This document shows positions 33,180 to 45,340 of a stretch of 64,000 nt of DNA, in pieces. The notes under the pieces were generated by a model, which was not told the DNA's origin, made no database searches, and saw only the letters and a program-made list of their open reading frames with translations. Numbering within the stretch: the stretch's first letter is position 1; every line of letters starts with the position of its first letter. The DNA comes from Arion vulgaris. Taxonomy: Eukaryota > Mollusca > Gastropoda > Stylommatophora > Arionidae. Made by a program: the position numbers and the translations under genes. The stretch lies in the NCBI GenBank assembly GCA_020796225.1, contig CM036753.1, forward strand, positions 65,194,865-65,258,864, given 5' to 3'.

Positions 33180-33640
33180 ATGGAAGTGAAAAGACAGATG
33201 CTAAAAAGTATTTTCCTACCAACACTTTGTTACCAGTGCCAAACTTGGTCCCTTACAGCAACACACCACAGAAAGCTGACCACGTGTGATATGAAATGCT
33301 TGAGGAAAGCAGTGGGAGTCACCAGGAAAGACAAACTACGCGACGAAATGAAGACATCAGAAGCAGAGTGGGCATAACTTCATGCACCGAATACATCGAA
33401 AGACAACAAATGCAGTGGTTTGGACATCTAATGAGAATAAAATACCACCAACCACCAATAACAGCATACAATAAAAGAGATCGGGTACTAGAACTAAGGG
33501 AAGACCAAGAAAAGATGGATAGATAATATCAAGACCACACTACATAAACATGGAAATAACACAAGGGCGACTCATCAGGCCCTAGAACGCAAATTAAAGC
33601 TCCCATCCCTACGCTTAACTGCAAGAGTGGACAGCCAACT
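33180..33640 (+). mobile_element. LINE 3' segment (reverse-transcriptase C-terminal region)
   Basis: Two overlapping frames give LKSIFLPTLCYQCQTWSLT, TTCDMKCLRKAVGVTRKDKL and then YIERQQMQWFGHLMRI. This has the layout of LINE C-termini, with YG.xTW replaced by YQCQTW, and a frameshift near 33300. Confidence 0.78.
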
Positions 33641-33663
33641 ACATCTTCCACCTGGGAATAGAC

Positions 33664-34252
33664 CAATAGAAAATTATTAATTTTTCTGCCTTAGTATTGC
33701 TGCCATATACATGTCCTTGTCTATACGCAGATTTACTCAGTATTACTGTAGTCTCTCTAAGATTTCTCCAGATCTGATCTAATCCGGTCTGACCATGTCA
33801 GATCTGTAGGTTTCGTTCATCACCGTATTGATCTTCCCTGTACTGGGAAGTCAGACAGACAATAGGAAATGATTAATTTTTCTGCCTTAGTATTGCTGCC
33901 ATATACATGTCTTTGTCTATACGCAGATTTACTCAGTATTACTGTAGTCTCTCTAAGATTTCTCCAGATCTGATCTAATCCGGTCTGACCATGTCAGATC
34001 TGTAGGTTTCGTTCATCACCGTATTGATCTTCCCTGTACCTGGAAGTCAGACAGACAATAGAAAATTATTAATTTTTCTGCCTTAGTATTGCTGCCATAT
34101 ACATGTCTTTGTCTATACGCAGATTTACTCAGTATTACTGTAGTCTCTCTAAGATTTCTCCAGATCTGATCTAATCCGGTCTGACCACGTCAGATCTGTA
34201 GGTTTCGTTCATCACCGTATTGATCTTCCCTGTACTGGGAAGTCAGACTTGC
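33664..34252. repeat. ~190-bp tandem repeat, 3 copies
   Basis: Each unit begins with aatagaaaattattaatttt, includes ctccagatctgatctaatcc and ends with ctgggaagtcagac. The three copies are almost identical. Related sequence is found once at about 59540-59610, so the unit is probably part of a dispersed element. Confidence 0.9.
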
Positions 34253-34364
34253 AGCTAAGTGGAACCTTCGTAATGCGTGCAATGTCTTTCTCCTAGATAG
34301 TGGAAGAGTGGTTGAGAATATCATGAAAGTGTTCTGTCTAGCGTTCGAGTATCTGAAACTTGCC

Positions 34365-34605
34365 AGATTAGAGGGGTTTAAAGCCGAAGGATTGACTTCA
34401 TTGCACCGAGTTTTACCTCACATGGCAAGTTCCTCTCCATAGAAATGGCAAGCCACCTACCGAGAGTATTGAACAAATCACGAACTCCGTACCACCGGCA
34501 ACAATCCTAGATGTCTCTGGAAAAAAATACACTTGTGAACAGAACGGCGTTGTCCGGATTCGAACCCAGGACCTCCGACTCGCAAGGCAAAGTCAGAGTA
34601 ACTTG
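34365..34605 (-). mobile_element. SINE-A copy
   Basis: Body with cacgaactccgtaccaccgg and tctctggaaaaaaatacac. Head box B on the minus strand is gggttcgaatcc. Confidence 0.82.
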
Positions 34606-34869
34606 CCAGATATAAATTTTGACTCGTCTGCATCTAGAAATAAAGTGGTATATAAGAAGATGGTGGACATTTAGTAGTCCATGACAGCACATTGAATCGT
34701 TTTTGTTTACACACATCTAGATTTGATCTGTTTTGATATAAGAATTAAAGTAGCGTTGAATTATTTCAGCTCTCTTCTTTCACTAAAATAGAATTACAGT
34801 TGTAGTTGTTGGCTTGCCATATAGACATATCATTGCAAAAACTGAGGTGTCTATGGTTTATTTTATACT

Positions 34870-35240
34870 GTCCTGGGCATGAGGGTGTTCACGGTAATGA
34901 GAAAGCGGACAGACTTGCATCAATAACATAAATTGTTGGGGAATTGAAGATGGATAAGGGGGAATGTTCTTCGGTCTTTTCGCCACAGCCTGTTGGATGA
35001 ATACACTAAAATAGATGTTGAATCGATTCAGCGTTTTAAGCAGTTTGGAGTTACCCGTTGTACAAGTAGAACTGGATGCTTGAGGGGCAGAGTGAGGAGT
35101 GTGTTTAATCAGCGAGCCACGGGAACCATTAGTATGCACACTCTTCGATATCTGTTGGGGAAGACGAGCACCTATGGGTCTGCCCGAATGGCAATGACGT
35201 TAGTTTAGTAAACAATAACCAATCCCGTACAGGAAACCAA
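34870..35240 (+). mobile_element. I-type LINE fragment (RNase H and C-terminal region)
   Basis: Plus-strand reading starts PGHEGVHGNEKADRLAS (RNase H signature), then LLDEYTKIDVESIQRFKQFG, TGTISMHTLRYLLGKT and HLWVCPNGNDVSLV. One frameshift is needed near 35170. Opposite-strand relative at 6335-6610. Confidence 0.7.
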
Positions 35241-36060
35241 ATTATTATATTTAGTACTAGGGAACAAAAACCTTCTCTGTGCTGCCTAGTCATACCGAAA
35301 CAAATATAGGGTTCACTGTGCTCATTCCTCGCCTATTGAACCGTTATATAAATACAGCAAACAATACTTAAATATAGAAGATTATCAGCTGACGTTTTCA
35401 TAACAACACCTGTATTCAGACGTTAACAGAAGCCATATCACAATCACTAATTACCGTTTACAGATATCACAATTTATTATCAACAAATTCTAATTCCACT
35501 CAATATTTATTATCAATATCGCACTAATTTCTTTCCGTAGAGATGAGCTCAAATAGGCTGAGTCGCGCAGTCTCGCCGTTATGCAATCTGGGGAACTTTA
35601 AGTGAATCGTTCTTCCGTGTTTGCAGTAAACACTAACGGTTTTTATCTTAAAGTACGGAGTCAGCTAGCTAGATCCTTTCTTGGCACAATTTCACCAGGG
35701 ATTGGTCCCTTATCAGGTTGTCTGTCTGAACAACAAGTTTGGAATAACTGAAGGTGGTATTGTTTTATGCAAAACATTTTGTTTTATGTTTTATACAAGT
35801 TGTGTTTTATAAATGATTTTTGAATGAGCTACGAAAGAAATTGTCATAACAAATCTTCATAAACAATTTAAAAAACGAGAGGACTCGTTTTTATACGATG
35901 TAACATATCGGAGAACACTGTCTAGGTCTGCATTTCATTTTGGCCAAAGTCTAATGATGAGATATATTTGCAACATCACGCCGGATACCCTGACTTCTCA
36001 TTGTTTCTCTGATAATAAATTGAAGCTGGGGTCGACATGAGAGTCGCTACTTACTTACCT
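35241..36060. other. No gene seen
   Basis: A+T-rich, single-copy-looking sequence with no recognisable exon. Confidence 0.5.
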
Positions 36061-36071
36061 ACTTATCTATT

Positions 36072-36240
36072 TCTCTCCGCTCCTCGTGGAGCATACTACC
36101 GCTACAGCTGTCCACTACTTTACCCAGTCTCTGGCTGTTTTCTTCATGACAAACCAGTATAGTCCAGAGTCCTTCAGTTCCACAAAAGCACTCCAGATCT
36201 GTTTAGGACGTCACTATTTCCGAAGCCCTTGCGGGTTCCA
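36072..36240. repeat. Repeat H copy
   Basis: Shares ctcctcgtggagcat and cccttgcgggttccac with 12284-12480 and part with 27590-27680. Probably a LINE 3' region on the minus strand, but no clear motif was read. Confidence 0.5.
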
Positions 36241-36429
36241 CATAATTGCCTATCTAGTTGATAATGTTATGACTGGGAGTGAAGAATTACGAAATGGGCA
36301 AGTGAAAGTATTGTAGAAAACTCCTCAATTGTAATAGACATTCATTAAGCGATGGAGATTCACTGTAGCCAAGATTCGATTATATTGTTATGTGTATTAT
36401 ATTCTACTCATAATATTATACATTACATA

Positions 36430-36545
36430 GGTTCTGAGCAAAACGCAATTTCTCCCTACCGCTCTAATACGAACAATTTCTCACCCTACCGAACTCTACC
36501 ATACGAACAATTTCTCCCTACCGCTCTAATACGAACAATCTTCGT
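36430..36545. repeat. Short tandem duplication of LINE 3'-end sequence
   Basis: caatttctccctaccgctct plus aatacgaa occurs two and a half times. A single relative, aatttctccataccgctcta, sits in the LINE 3' end at 6160. Confidence 0.65.
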
Positions 36546-36759
36546 TTAGTCCTCTTCTATTTTAGACGCTTGAACCCTGACATTTCTCGTGCATCTCTCA
36601 GAATGAAAAAGAGTCTCGTTTCCTACGCTGAAAATTTTCGCCTAAAACGGAGAATTTTAGTCTTCTTTCTCACAACCATTTACCCTCTCCAACTCTAGTC
36701 AATGAATATTGACTTTTGCATGAAAGTCGCCTATGAATATTTCTTTCGAGTATGTTCCA

Positions 36760-37680
36760 ACAAATACACCATCCCACTTCATGATTGCTTGTGATCTTGA
36801 ATATTTCTTCTGATATGTCAACATATCGCATTTACCTCTACTTTAATGATTGCTTGTGAGTCCTTGAATATTTCTTCTGAGTATGTCCAACATATCGCCA
36901 TTTACCTCCACTTCAATGATGCTTTGTGAGTCCTTGAATATTTCTTCTGAGTATGTCCAACAAATACCTCCACTTCAATGATGCTTTGTGATTCCTTGAA
37001 TATTTCTTCTAGTATGTCAACAAATCTCCCACTTCAATGATGCTTTGTGATTCCTTGAACATTTCTTCTAGTATGTCCAACAAATACCTCCACTTCAATG
37101 ATGCTTTGTGATCCTTGAATATTTCTTCTGAGTATGTCCAACATCCATTCTGACTCATTTAATATTCTTCTAGTATTCAACATACTCTTCAATATCGATT
37201 GCTTGTTGTATGACTTTCCTTGAATATTTCTTCTGGTATGTCAACAACCACTTCATGATCTGATTCAACATTTTCTTATTCCAACTTCCCATTTACTCTC
37301 TTAATGATTGCTTTGTGATCCTTGAATATTTTTCTATGTCCAACATATATCGCATTTGACATTCTTCTATTGTCAATATCACCACTGATTGCTTGTGATG
37401 AATTTCTCTTGAAATCCATTACTACTTTCTGCGAGTATGTCCAACATATCGCCATTTACCTTCTACTTCAACGATTGCTTTGTGATTCTTGAATATTTTC
37501 ATGTCCAACATATCGCCATTTACCTCCAACTTCAATGACTGCTTTGTGATTCTTTGAATAATTCTTTTGAGTATGTCCAACATATCCCCATTTACCTTCT
37601 ACTTCAATGATTGCTTTGTGATTTCTTGAATATGTCTTCTATGTCCAACATATCGCCATTTATCTTTCTTATAACGGATG
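36760..37680. repeat. Degenerate ~70-bp array with many small deletions
   Basis: Phrases ttgaatatttcttctgagta, tgtccaacatatcgccattt and cacttcaatgattgctttgt recur from 36760 to 37680. Copies differ mainly by one- to few-base deletions, more than by substitutions, which suggests poor consensus quality as much as real divergence. Confidence 0.8.
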
Positions 37681-37974
37681 TTACTGGTGATTGATTTAGA
37701 TACGACATCTAACTAATCGGCTATGTGATATTTTTGATATTCATTCATAAATTGATTCATCTATTTAGACCAAGACGGCGGTAGCAATAACATATTTTAA
37801 TTAATTTTGATGATGGAAATGGAGGATGCAAAAGAACTGACTACTGATGACGTCTTTCATGCTGGTTGTGATGAGAACAGAGTTCTACAAACAGCACGAT
37901 ACATAATAAACTGATGTCTTCCGATACATAATAAACTGATGTCTTCTAAATCTTTTGTGTTTTGTTTCTGTTCC

Positions 37975-38840
37975 CTACATCAAAGACATTGCATGATTGA
38001 GACGACACAGAATGGTGTCAGATACCCACATCAAAGACATTGCATGATTGAGACACACAGAATGTGTCAGATACCACATCAAAGACTTGCATGATTGAGA
38101 CACACAGAATGTGTCAGATACCCACATCAAAGACATTGCATGATTGAGACCACACAGAATGTTGTCAGATACCCACATCAAAGACATTGCATGATTGAGA
38201 CGACACAGAATGGTGTCAAATACCCACATCAAAGACATTGCATGATTGAGACCACACAGAATGTTGTCACATACCCACATCAAAGACATTGCATGATTGA
38301 GACGACACAGAATGGTGTCAAATACCCACATCAAAGACATTGCATGATTGAGACCACACAGAATGGTGTCAAATACCCACATCAAAGACATTGCATGATT
38401 GAGACGACACAGAATGGTGTCAAATACCCACATCAAAGACATTGCATGATTGAGACACACAGAATTTGTCAGATACCCACATCAAAGACATTGCATGATT
38501 GAGACGACACAGAATGGTGTCAGATACCCACATCAAAGACATTGCATGATTGAGACCACACAGAATGTTGTCACATACCCACATCAAAGACATTGCATGA
38601 TTGAGACCACACAGAATGGTGTCAAATACCCACATCAAAGACATTGCATGATTGAGACCACACAGAATGTTGTCACATACCCACATCAAAGACATTGCAT
38701 GATTGAGACCACACAGAATGGTGTCAAATACCCACATCAAAGACATTGCATGATTGAGACGACACAGAATGGTGTCAAATACCCACATCAAAGACATTGC
38801 ATGATTGAGACGACACAGAATGGTGTCAATACCTACATCA
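37975..38840. repeat. 51-bp tandem repeat, array 1, about 17 copies
   Basis: Unit catcaaagacattgcatgat then tgagacgacacagaatggtg then tcaaataccca. The unit is 17 codons, so both strands have long frames. Variants alternate (gacgacac/gaccacac, ggtgtca/gttgtca). Confidence 0.93.
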
Positions 38841-40190
38841 AAGACATCATATTAAACACGATTTGTAACACATCAAAATGTGATGACCACAGAATTTGCA
38901 GATACAATCAAACAGTGACGATAAACACAATTTGTCGAACCCACAAAGACATGCTTTAGACGAACAGAACAACACATCAAGAATTGCATGATTGACGAGA
39001 ACACATACAATAAAGACATTGACGATTGGAAACATGTCAAATACCCACATCAAAATTGGGAATAACAAATTGTAATACAACAGAATGAGTGAACGACAAT
39101 TAAATAACACAAAACTTGAGATTGAGAAAGTGCTGAAAGTCAAAATATCAATTAGCTAGTGGATTACACATCAAACACTAAACTGAGCAAACTTTGACTA
39201 CATCCTCAATTTCTCTCATAGTGTGTTGCCCATATTTAGTTGACCATTTATCCAATCCATCTTTTCGTGGTTTTCTCTCTTTCCTTGCGGTATCTTTATG
39301 ATGGGTTCACAGTCCTTCTGTCTTTTATTATGTCAAATATCTCAAATTTTTCCTTCGTATGTAGATCGCCAGTTTTTTGATTTTGAGTTCTCGATAGTCT
39401 ATTTGTTCTTTTGTCGATAAGAGGACCTTTATAGTGATAGTATTGCTGTTTAGTTGTCATATTTTAATTTATTTAATAAAACTTCAAAACGACGTTAGTT
39501 GCAATACTTTCACGTCGTTGGAGCATTCTTCAGAAACGTGTTTTAAAATGCAGCTCCACTTTTTCGATAATCATAAATATATTTGCTGATTGAGAACACT
39601 AAATAATTTGTCAATACGAATCAAAACATTGATGATTAGAGAAGGAAAACAGAATATTTTCAAATACACACAATCGATAAGGCATTTATCAAAGATATGA
39701 ACGACACAAATATAATGAAATTCCTAATCAATTGTTTTAGCATATTGAGACAGACAGAATATGTTCTAAATACCTACATCAAGGTCAGTTGATCTATTAT
39801 TGCACACCAGAAAGTATCAACATTTTAAATAAACATATGTCAATACTGAGATTGGGAGGATGTTGTCAGAATATCAATCAAATCATTTGCATGATTGAGA
39901 TCTAATGACAGAATGTGCAAAAGAATGCTCATCATTCATGTCTAGAGACGAACAAATTCATAATCATTTCACTCAATAAGAGCATTCTGATTGGCAGACA
40001 GATTTGTCAATCAGCATCTTCAAAGGACAGTATGACATTGTATGACAACCCGGGCACGAATGTTGTCAATACTCACATCAAATGCATTGCCCATGGTGAA
40101 CGAACAGAATGTCACAAATCAGCTATCACCATGCAATTGCACTTGAGACGACACAGAATGTGTCAAAACCGAAATAACATCATTGATGAT
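38841..40190. repeat. Degraded copy of the array and its right flank
   Basis: 38840-39060 is broken 51-bp units. 39140-40060 parallels 41170-42400 in order: aatatcaattagctag, the LINE-like 39230-39480 part, tattgcacaccagaaagtat at 39799 against 42063, and cataatcatttcact at 39960 against 42268. It is much shorter because of many small deletions. Confidence 0.7.
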
Positions 40191-41170
40191 TGAGACGAAC
40201 AGATTGGTGTCTAATACCACATCAAATGCATTGCATGATTAGACGACACAGAATGGTGTCAAATACCCACATCAAAGACATTGCATCATTGAGACAACAC
40301 AGAATGGTGTCAAATACCCACATCAAAGACATTGCATGATTGAGACGACAAAGAATGGTGTCACATACCCACATCAAAGACATTGCATGATTGAGACGAC
40401 ACAGAATGTTATCAGATACCCACATCAAAGACATTGAATGATTGAGACGACACAGAATGTTGTCAAATACCCACATCAAAGACATTGCATGATTGAGACG
40501 ACACAGAATGGTGTCACATACCCACATCAAAGGCATTGCATCATTGAGACCACACAGAATGTTGTCAGATACCCACATCAAAGACATTGCATGATTGAGA
40601 CGACACAGCATGTTGTCAAATACTCACATCAAATGCATTGCATGAGTGAGACGACACAGAATGTTGTCAAATACCCACATCAAATGCATTGCATGATTGA
40701 GACGACACAGAATGTTGTCAAATACCCACATCAAATGCATTGCATGATTGAGACGACACAGAATGTTGTCAGATACCCACATCAAAGACATTGCATCATT
40801 GAGGCAACACAGAATGGTGTCAAATATCCACATCAAAGACATTGCATGATTGAGACGACACAGGATGGTGTCACATACCCACATCAAAGACATTGCATGA
40901 TTGAGACGACACAGAATGTTGTCAGATACCCACATCAAAGACATTGAATGATTGAGACGACACAGAATGTTGTCAAATACCCACATCAAAGACATTGCAT
41001 GATTGAGACGACACAGAATGGTGTCACATACCCACATCAAATGCATTGCATGATTGAGACGACACAGATTGTTGTCAGATACCCACATCAAAGACATTGC
41101 ATGAGTGAGACGACACAGAATGTTGTCAAATACCCACATCAAAGTCATTGCATGATTGAGACCACACAGT
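40191..41170. repeat. 51-bp tandem repeat, array 2, about 19 copies
   Basis: Same unit as array 1, with extra variants (atgcattgcatg, cattgagg). Block order repeats internally: the run from about 40360 to 40600 resembles 40860-41110, pointing to a higher-order duplication of about 500 bp. Confidence 0.93.
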
Positions 41171-41229
41171 CTGCTGCTAAATGTCCAAAATATCGAATTA
41201 GCTATGATAGTATTGATCAGCATCAAACA

Positions 41230-41625
41230 CCTTAATCTGAGCAGAACTTTGCCACCCCAACAGTCCTCCGGAACTTCTCTCTCTCTCATAGGCCAGATGT
41301 CCTGCCCTGCACCCGTCCCGTTCGGACCATCAGTTACATCCTGAATCCATCTTTTCCGTGGTTTCCTCTACTCTCTCTGCCGGTATGCCTCCTTCCATGA
41401 TGGTCTCCAGCCCTTCATGTCTTTTATATGTCCAAAATATCTCAATTTTCTCTTTCGTATTTGTAGCATCAGCCAGTTTTCTTTGATTTTTAGTTCTTTC
41501 TGGATAGATCTATTTGTTCTCTTCTCTGTCCAAGATATACGGAGGACTCTTCTATAACAGTGATAGTATTGCTCAAGTTTAAGTTTGACATATTTTAATT
41601 CCCACAAATAAAACTTAATAAAACT
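41230..41625 (-). mobile_element. RTE-type LINE 3' segment
   Basis: Minus-strand frame reads YHCYRRVLRISWTEKRTNRS, then IRKRKLRYFGHIKDMKGWRP. The RRVLRISWT block followed by KxRYFGHI is the same as in the intronic RTE element at 50103-50477. A degraded second copy sits at 39230-39480. Confidence 0.8.
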
Positions 41626-41892
41626 TTTACCAAAACGGGACGTTCCAGTTGCAATACCCTTTCACGGTCGCTAATGGAGACATTACAAATTCAGATAATC
41701 TGTGAATAATTCTAAAACGTTGCATTTTCATATTTTGCATAACATTTTTTCTCTATAAATATTTAATTTGTTTTGCTGTTAGGGTTGTACGAAACTGACG
41801 TAAATCAATTTACAATGTGAACAAAAACATGTCGATGTGAGTTTTACGATAGAAAGGACAAACAAATCATCAAATATTTTAAAAATAACAAC

Positions 41893-41926
41893 GAATGTTT
41901 CGACTATAGGCCTTTATCAAGATAAG
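41893..41926 (-). other. Hairpin motif CTTGATAAAGGCC..GAAAC (retroelement-associated)
   Basis: On the minus strand: ttgataaaggcctatagtcg followed by aaac. The same motif is on the plus strand at 45311-45340 with a perfect GGCC/GGCC stem. Resemblance to a hammerhead core is partial. Confidence 0.4.
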
Positions 41927-42149
41927 ATACACACAAATACTAAATGAAATTCCTAATACAGATATTTAGTTTTTAAAAAAGCAAATGGGAACAGGACAGT
42001 GTTAATATAAGTGCTAAACTGTAACCTAGTGTGAAAATCACATGTGTCGAGCTTGGATCTATTTATTGCACACCAGAAAGTATCAACATTTTAAAGTAAA
42101 CATTAGTGTTCGAAATACCTTCTTTGAGATTGATAGGATGTTGCCCTTC

Positions 42150-42650
42150 ATTTGATATATTTCAATTGCGGAATCATTTACAATGAGAGATCTAATGCCC
42201 TGTACAGAACTGGTGGCAAAAAGAATAAGCTCTATCATTCACTGTCCTACAGAGAAGCGAAAAACATAATCCATAATCATTTCACTTCAAGGTGGAAGAA
42301 GCATTCTGACGTGGCAGACAGATTTGTCCCAATTCAGCATCTTCAAAGACACCAGTATACGACATTGTTTCACATGACAACCGGCCACTCCGGGGGAATC
42401 TGTACTTACTCGTACACAATTGAATGCCCATGTGGAACTGGAATGTAGACCGATGTACACAAACTTCAGGACTATCCAGCCTGCAATGACCTTAGACGAC
42501 AGATATGGCTAGAGTGCAGATCGGAAACCGAAACTATAGACAACAGTTTAGATTTGGAAAAGACAATGGATTTCGCCCTAGCAACAGTTTTGAAGTTCAG
42601 GCATTACTACAAATCTAACCACAGAAGATAGACCACCGACCTAACCAGTC
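42150..42650 (+). mobile_element. I-type LINE C-terminal fragment
   Basis: Plus-strand reading: NKLYHSLSYREAKNIIHNHF, then HLQRHQYTTLFHMTTGHSG, then ECPCGTG. This is the region after RNase H, with Cys/His residues and an FHMTTGHS stretch comparable to FRLRTGH at 22600 and 26720. Frameshifts follow. Confidence 0.68.
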
Positions 42651-42964
42651 GTCACAAACGCACTTCTTCGTTACAATTTTTATGTGGGAAAAGTAGTTGA
42701 TGTTGTATAGTTAATATCTATCAGACTCTCATTCAATGCTTCAGGAAGATACAGAACATATAGCTGCGACATGAGGGGAGGACATACATAGAACATTCAA
42801 CCCATTCAGGAACTTGCATAGATATTCTGTGCTGATGATGCTGCAGTTTGCAGAATGGAGCGAGCTGATGTGCTAACATCAAGCACTAACGCAAGAAGCA
42901 TTGAGTAGGAATAGAGGAGACATGCTGAAGTCAATACAGAATGACATCTACAGCGTTTATTTTT

Positions 42965-43240
42965 GGATGATGCTGTTCATATTTTCTTTCTGACACAGCG
43001 TGAGCAATTTTTGTTTTGACCAGAACACGCGTAAAATCTTTCCCAGACAAGTTATATGGAAGTTGTAAAATATGAGAAGAAAGCTGGATACAGATAGTTC
43101 ATATTTTCATATGTTATATTTTCTTTCTGACACAGTATGAGCAGTTTTGGTTGGAAATAATTGTTTGACCAGAACACGAGTAAAATCTTTCGCAGACAAG
43201 TTATATGGAATTTGTAAAATATGAGAAGAAAGTTGGAAAC
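42965..43240. repeat. ~125-bp direct duplication
   Basis: ttctttctgacacag, gaccagaacacg.gtaaaat and gacaagttatatggaa each occur twice, about 125 bp apart, with about 90% identity. Confidence 0.85.
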
Positions 43241-43499
43241 AGATAGTTAAGATGGTTGGGAAGTCACGGAAAGGATGTCACGGAAAGGATATCATAAGAC
43301 TGATATAAATATATGAATGGTGAATGTTTGTTGATGATCTGTGCTGACTGTTTATAGTTTATACGAGTATTATCGTTAGTTTTGGTCTGTAAATGAGCCT
43401 GCAAGTTACACAGGTACAGACAGATATCACTATAACGGCACTGTGCCGAAGGTCAAGAGCGCAAGCTAGGTTGAACCATTGAAGAAATAAAATAGTATT

Positions 43500-43800
43500 T
43501 GAGGCAGCCGATAGCGAAGTAGATACCACGCTGTGATAATGACCACGTGCCGTAGAAATTACAAGGTTCAAAGCTAACTTGAGCCAAATGTTCTCGGGTG
43601 CAAGCGGTACGTGGTTGAAATACAGGAGACCCTGATCCTTTACTTGAAGATCAACATTACAAGTATCTCTGACGTCAGAGTAAGACTTGCCTGAATGGCG
43701 AGGGACACTGGTGATAAGGAAACCAGGCAAAAATCAGTCAGAGGTGCCCTACTAGGTGCAATGACTACGCATGCCACAAACGGGGGTAAAAAGGCACATA
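43500..43800 (+). mobile_element. SINE-E (tRNA-like head)
   Basis: The head has cgatagcgaagtagatacca (box A region) and aaggttcaaagct (box B). The body includes tacgtggttgaaatacagga and attacaagtatctctga.gtc. A truncated relative is at 49330-49540. Confidence 0.65.
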
Positions 43801-43929
43801 GAGATATATAGAGAAAAATACAGGTGTAGGAAGCACTCGGAGCGGGGATTTTCAAACATTGAAGACGGTTCCAGAATCTTATTTCTCAAGTGCTTCCAAG
43901 GAGGAATAAGAATCTGGGATTCATTTCAA

Positions 43930-44068
43930 TGTCTGGCATTTGTATCACTTGGAAATCTCATATTATCTATGTACTGCTTGTTAGTTTGGTTGCATGCTTA
44001 TCGTTTCGCATTGACTTCTTGTTCAGTTACCTCCACCGATATTTCTCATGAACCTACGGAACCTCCAG
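43930..44068 (+). CDS. Possible exon with hydrophobic segment, unidentified
   Basis: An open frame reads FQCLAFVSLGNLILSMYCLL, then VWLHAYRFALTSCSV, and reaches a strong 5' splice site CCTCCAG|GTAAGC at 44068. The hydrophobic run could be a signal peptide or membrane anchor. No homologue recognised, and the upstream part of this frame is SINE-E sequence. Low confidence. Confidence 0.18.
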
Positions 44069-44212
44069 GTAAGCCAAGCTGTTGTCTGTATTCCATAACA
44101 TGTTCGTGGCACTCTAACATTTCTTTTGTTGGTGCTTCCACTGCCATGTACTTGCATCTGTACCTGGGAATAGGTAAGAAATCATTACTTGTAATATTTA
44201 AAATGAATTACT

Positions 44213-44445
44213 GGGGTCTCTGTTGCGATGTGGTTAAGACGTTTGCATTGTGGTCTTTAGGTTGCGGGTTCAAATCCGGATCTCATCGTTCAGTGAACAT
44301 GTGCATTTTTTCAACGGAAAGCCCTAGGATTGTTGCTGGAGCTACAAAGTTCGTGCTTTGTGCATCACGCATGAGAGGTGCCTTGCCATTCCCGGCGAGA
44401 GGGACGGAGTCATATTGGGAAACCAGGTTCAATGACGTCAATGAC
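44213..44445 (+). mobile_element. SINE-A copy
   Basis: Head with gatgtggttaagacg and gggttcaaatccgg (box A and B regions). Body with cctaggattgttgctggagc and tacaaagttcgtgctttgtg. Confidence 0.82.
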
Positions 44446-44530
44446 GAGGTGGCCGTAGGCGACATGACTCACGTTAGATACATCCCTGGTACCCTATTTA
44501 TATTCCTCTGGTTTTAACGTTAATCTAAGG

Positions 44531-44725
44531 CCCGCCTGCCCAGCGTGTTCGTAGCGCGTTGGACTGCGGGTGACTATTTCCTTGAGTGCGGATTCAATTC
44601 TGCGGACTGACAGAAAACAAGAAGGTTCCGCAGATTCACGGCGTTCGTGGCACCAAACCGAAGGATTAGATGCCATGGTACCGAACGAGAGGGTGACAGC
44701 TCAAGTGCTTCGGATCGGAAAACCA
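44531..44725 (+). mobile_element. SINE-C copy
   Basis: Head gcctgcccagcgtgttcgta then gcgcgttggactgcggg and ggattcaattctgcgg (box B). Body has the complement of the SINE-C duplicate region. Plus-strand counterpart of 18466-18670. Confidence 0.8.
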
Positions 44726-44877
44726 ATTAAACATTAATCTAAATTTCAAGAAAAACATGCGTTTCTGAATAACAGTATCATTCAATTTATTTCGTAAGCA
44801 TAATATAAAAAATAATCATATTTGTCGTTACCATCGTTACTAACTGCAATACACTTTTAGGGCGGTGTAGAACGGGG

Positions 44878-45052
44878 ACATTAGCCTGTGGAATTTAATG
44901 TCGCATGACTAGTGCAGTCGCCACGAAACAGTTCAGGTTAAGATTATACTTTTATGCCCCCGACAGAAACACATTCTTGGCCTTACCGTGGATTGAACAC
45001 GGTCTCCTGCATGGGATCCACGCTCTAATATATTCAGCTAGACGCTCTTCAA
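44878..45052 (-). mobile_element. SINE-D copy
   Basis: Matches 9812-9965 (tgactagtgcagtcgcc, gttcaggttaagatt, cctgcatgggatccacgctc). Confidence 0.6.
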
Positions 45053-45310
45053 CTTGTACTTGTAGGCAGGATTAAGTTTTCATCTGCTATTAATATTACT
45101 TTATTATTAATAGTAGTATAAGTATTGCAATTGTTACATGACGCCGCGCTCTATTATCAATAGTTAAATGAGTCCCAATATATAAAAACTTTGGATAGTA
45201 CGGCTCCAGAGCATTTAGATTTGCAAAACTGTAAGAATCTGTTCTCTTGTCATCTTTATTATTTAGATATATGTTTTAATTTATTTAGTATTCCATGTTT
45301 GTATTTGTTA

Positions 45311-45340
45311 TCTTGATAAAGGCCTTCGGCCGAAACGTCG
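45311..45340 (+). other. Hairpin motif CTTGATAAAGGCCTTCGGCC then GAAACG
   Basis: A GGCC-TTC-GGCC stem-loop is followed by GAAAC. The same motif is on the minus strand at 41893-41926, with related A+T-rich sequence after it in both places, so it belongs to one repeat family. Penelope-like elements are known to carry hammerhead ribozymes of somewhat similar form, but the core here (TTGATAA) departs from CUGAUGA. Confidence 0.4.

Noticed and set aside
37975..41289. Several 120-220 codon frames on both strands
   Set aside because: Translations of the 51-bp arrays; open on both strands at once, as expected for unit lengths divisible by three.
43771..44517. 248-codon plus-strand frame
   Set aside because: Composite of SINE-E, intervening sequence and SINE-A read in one frame. 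Only the 43930-44068 part, which ends in a good donor, was kept as a weak exon candidate.
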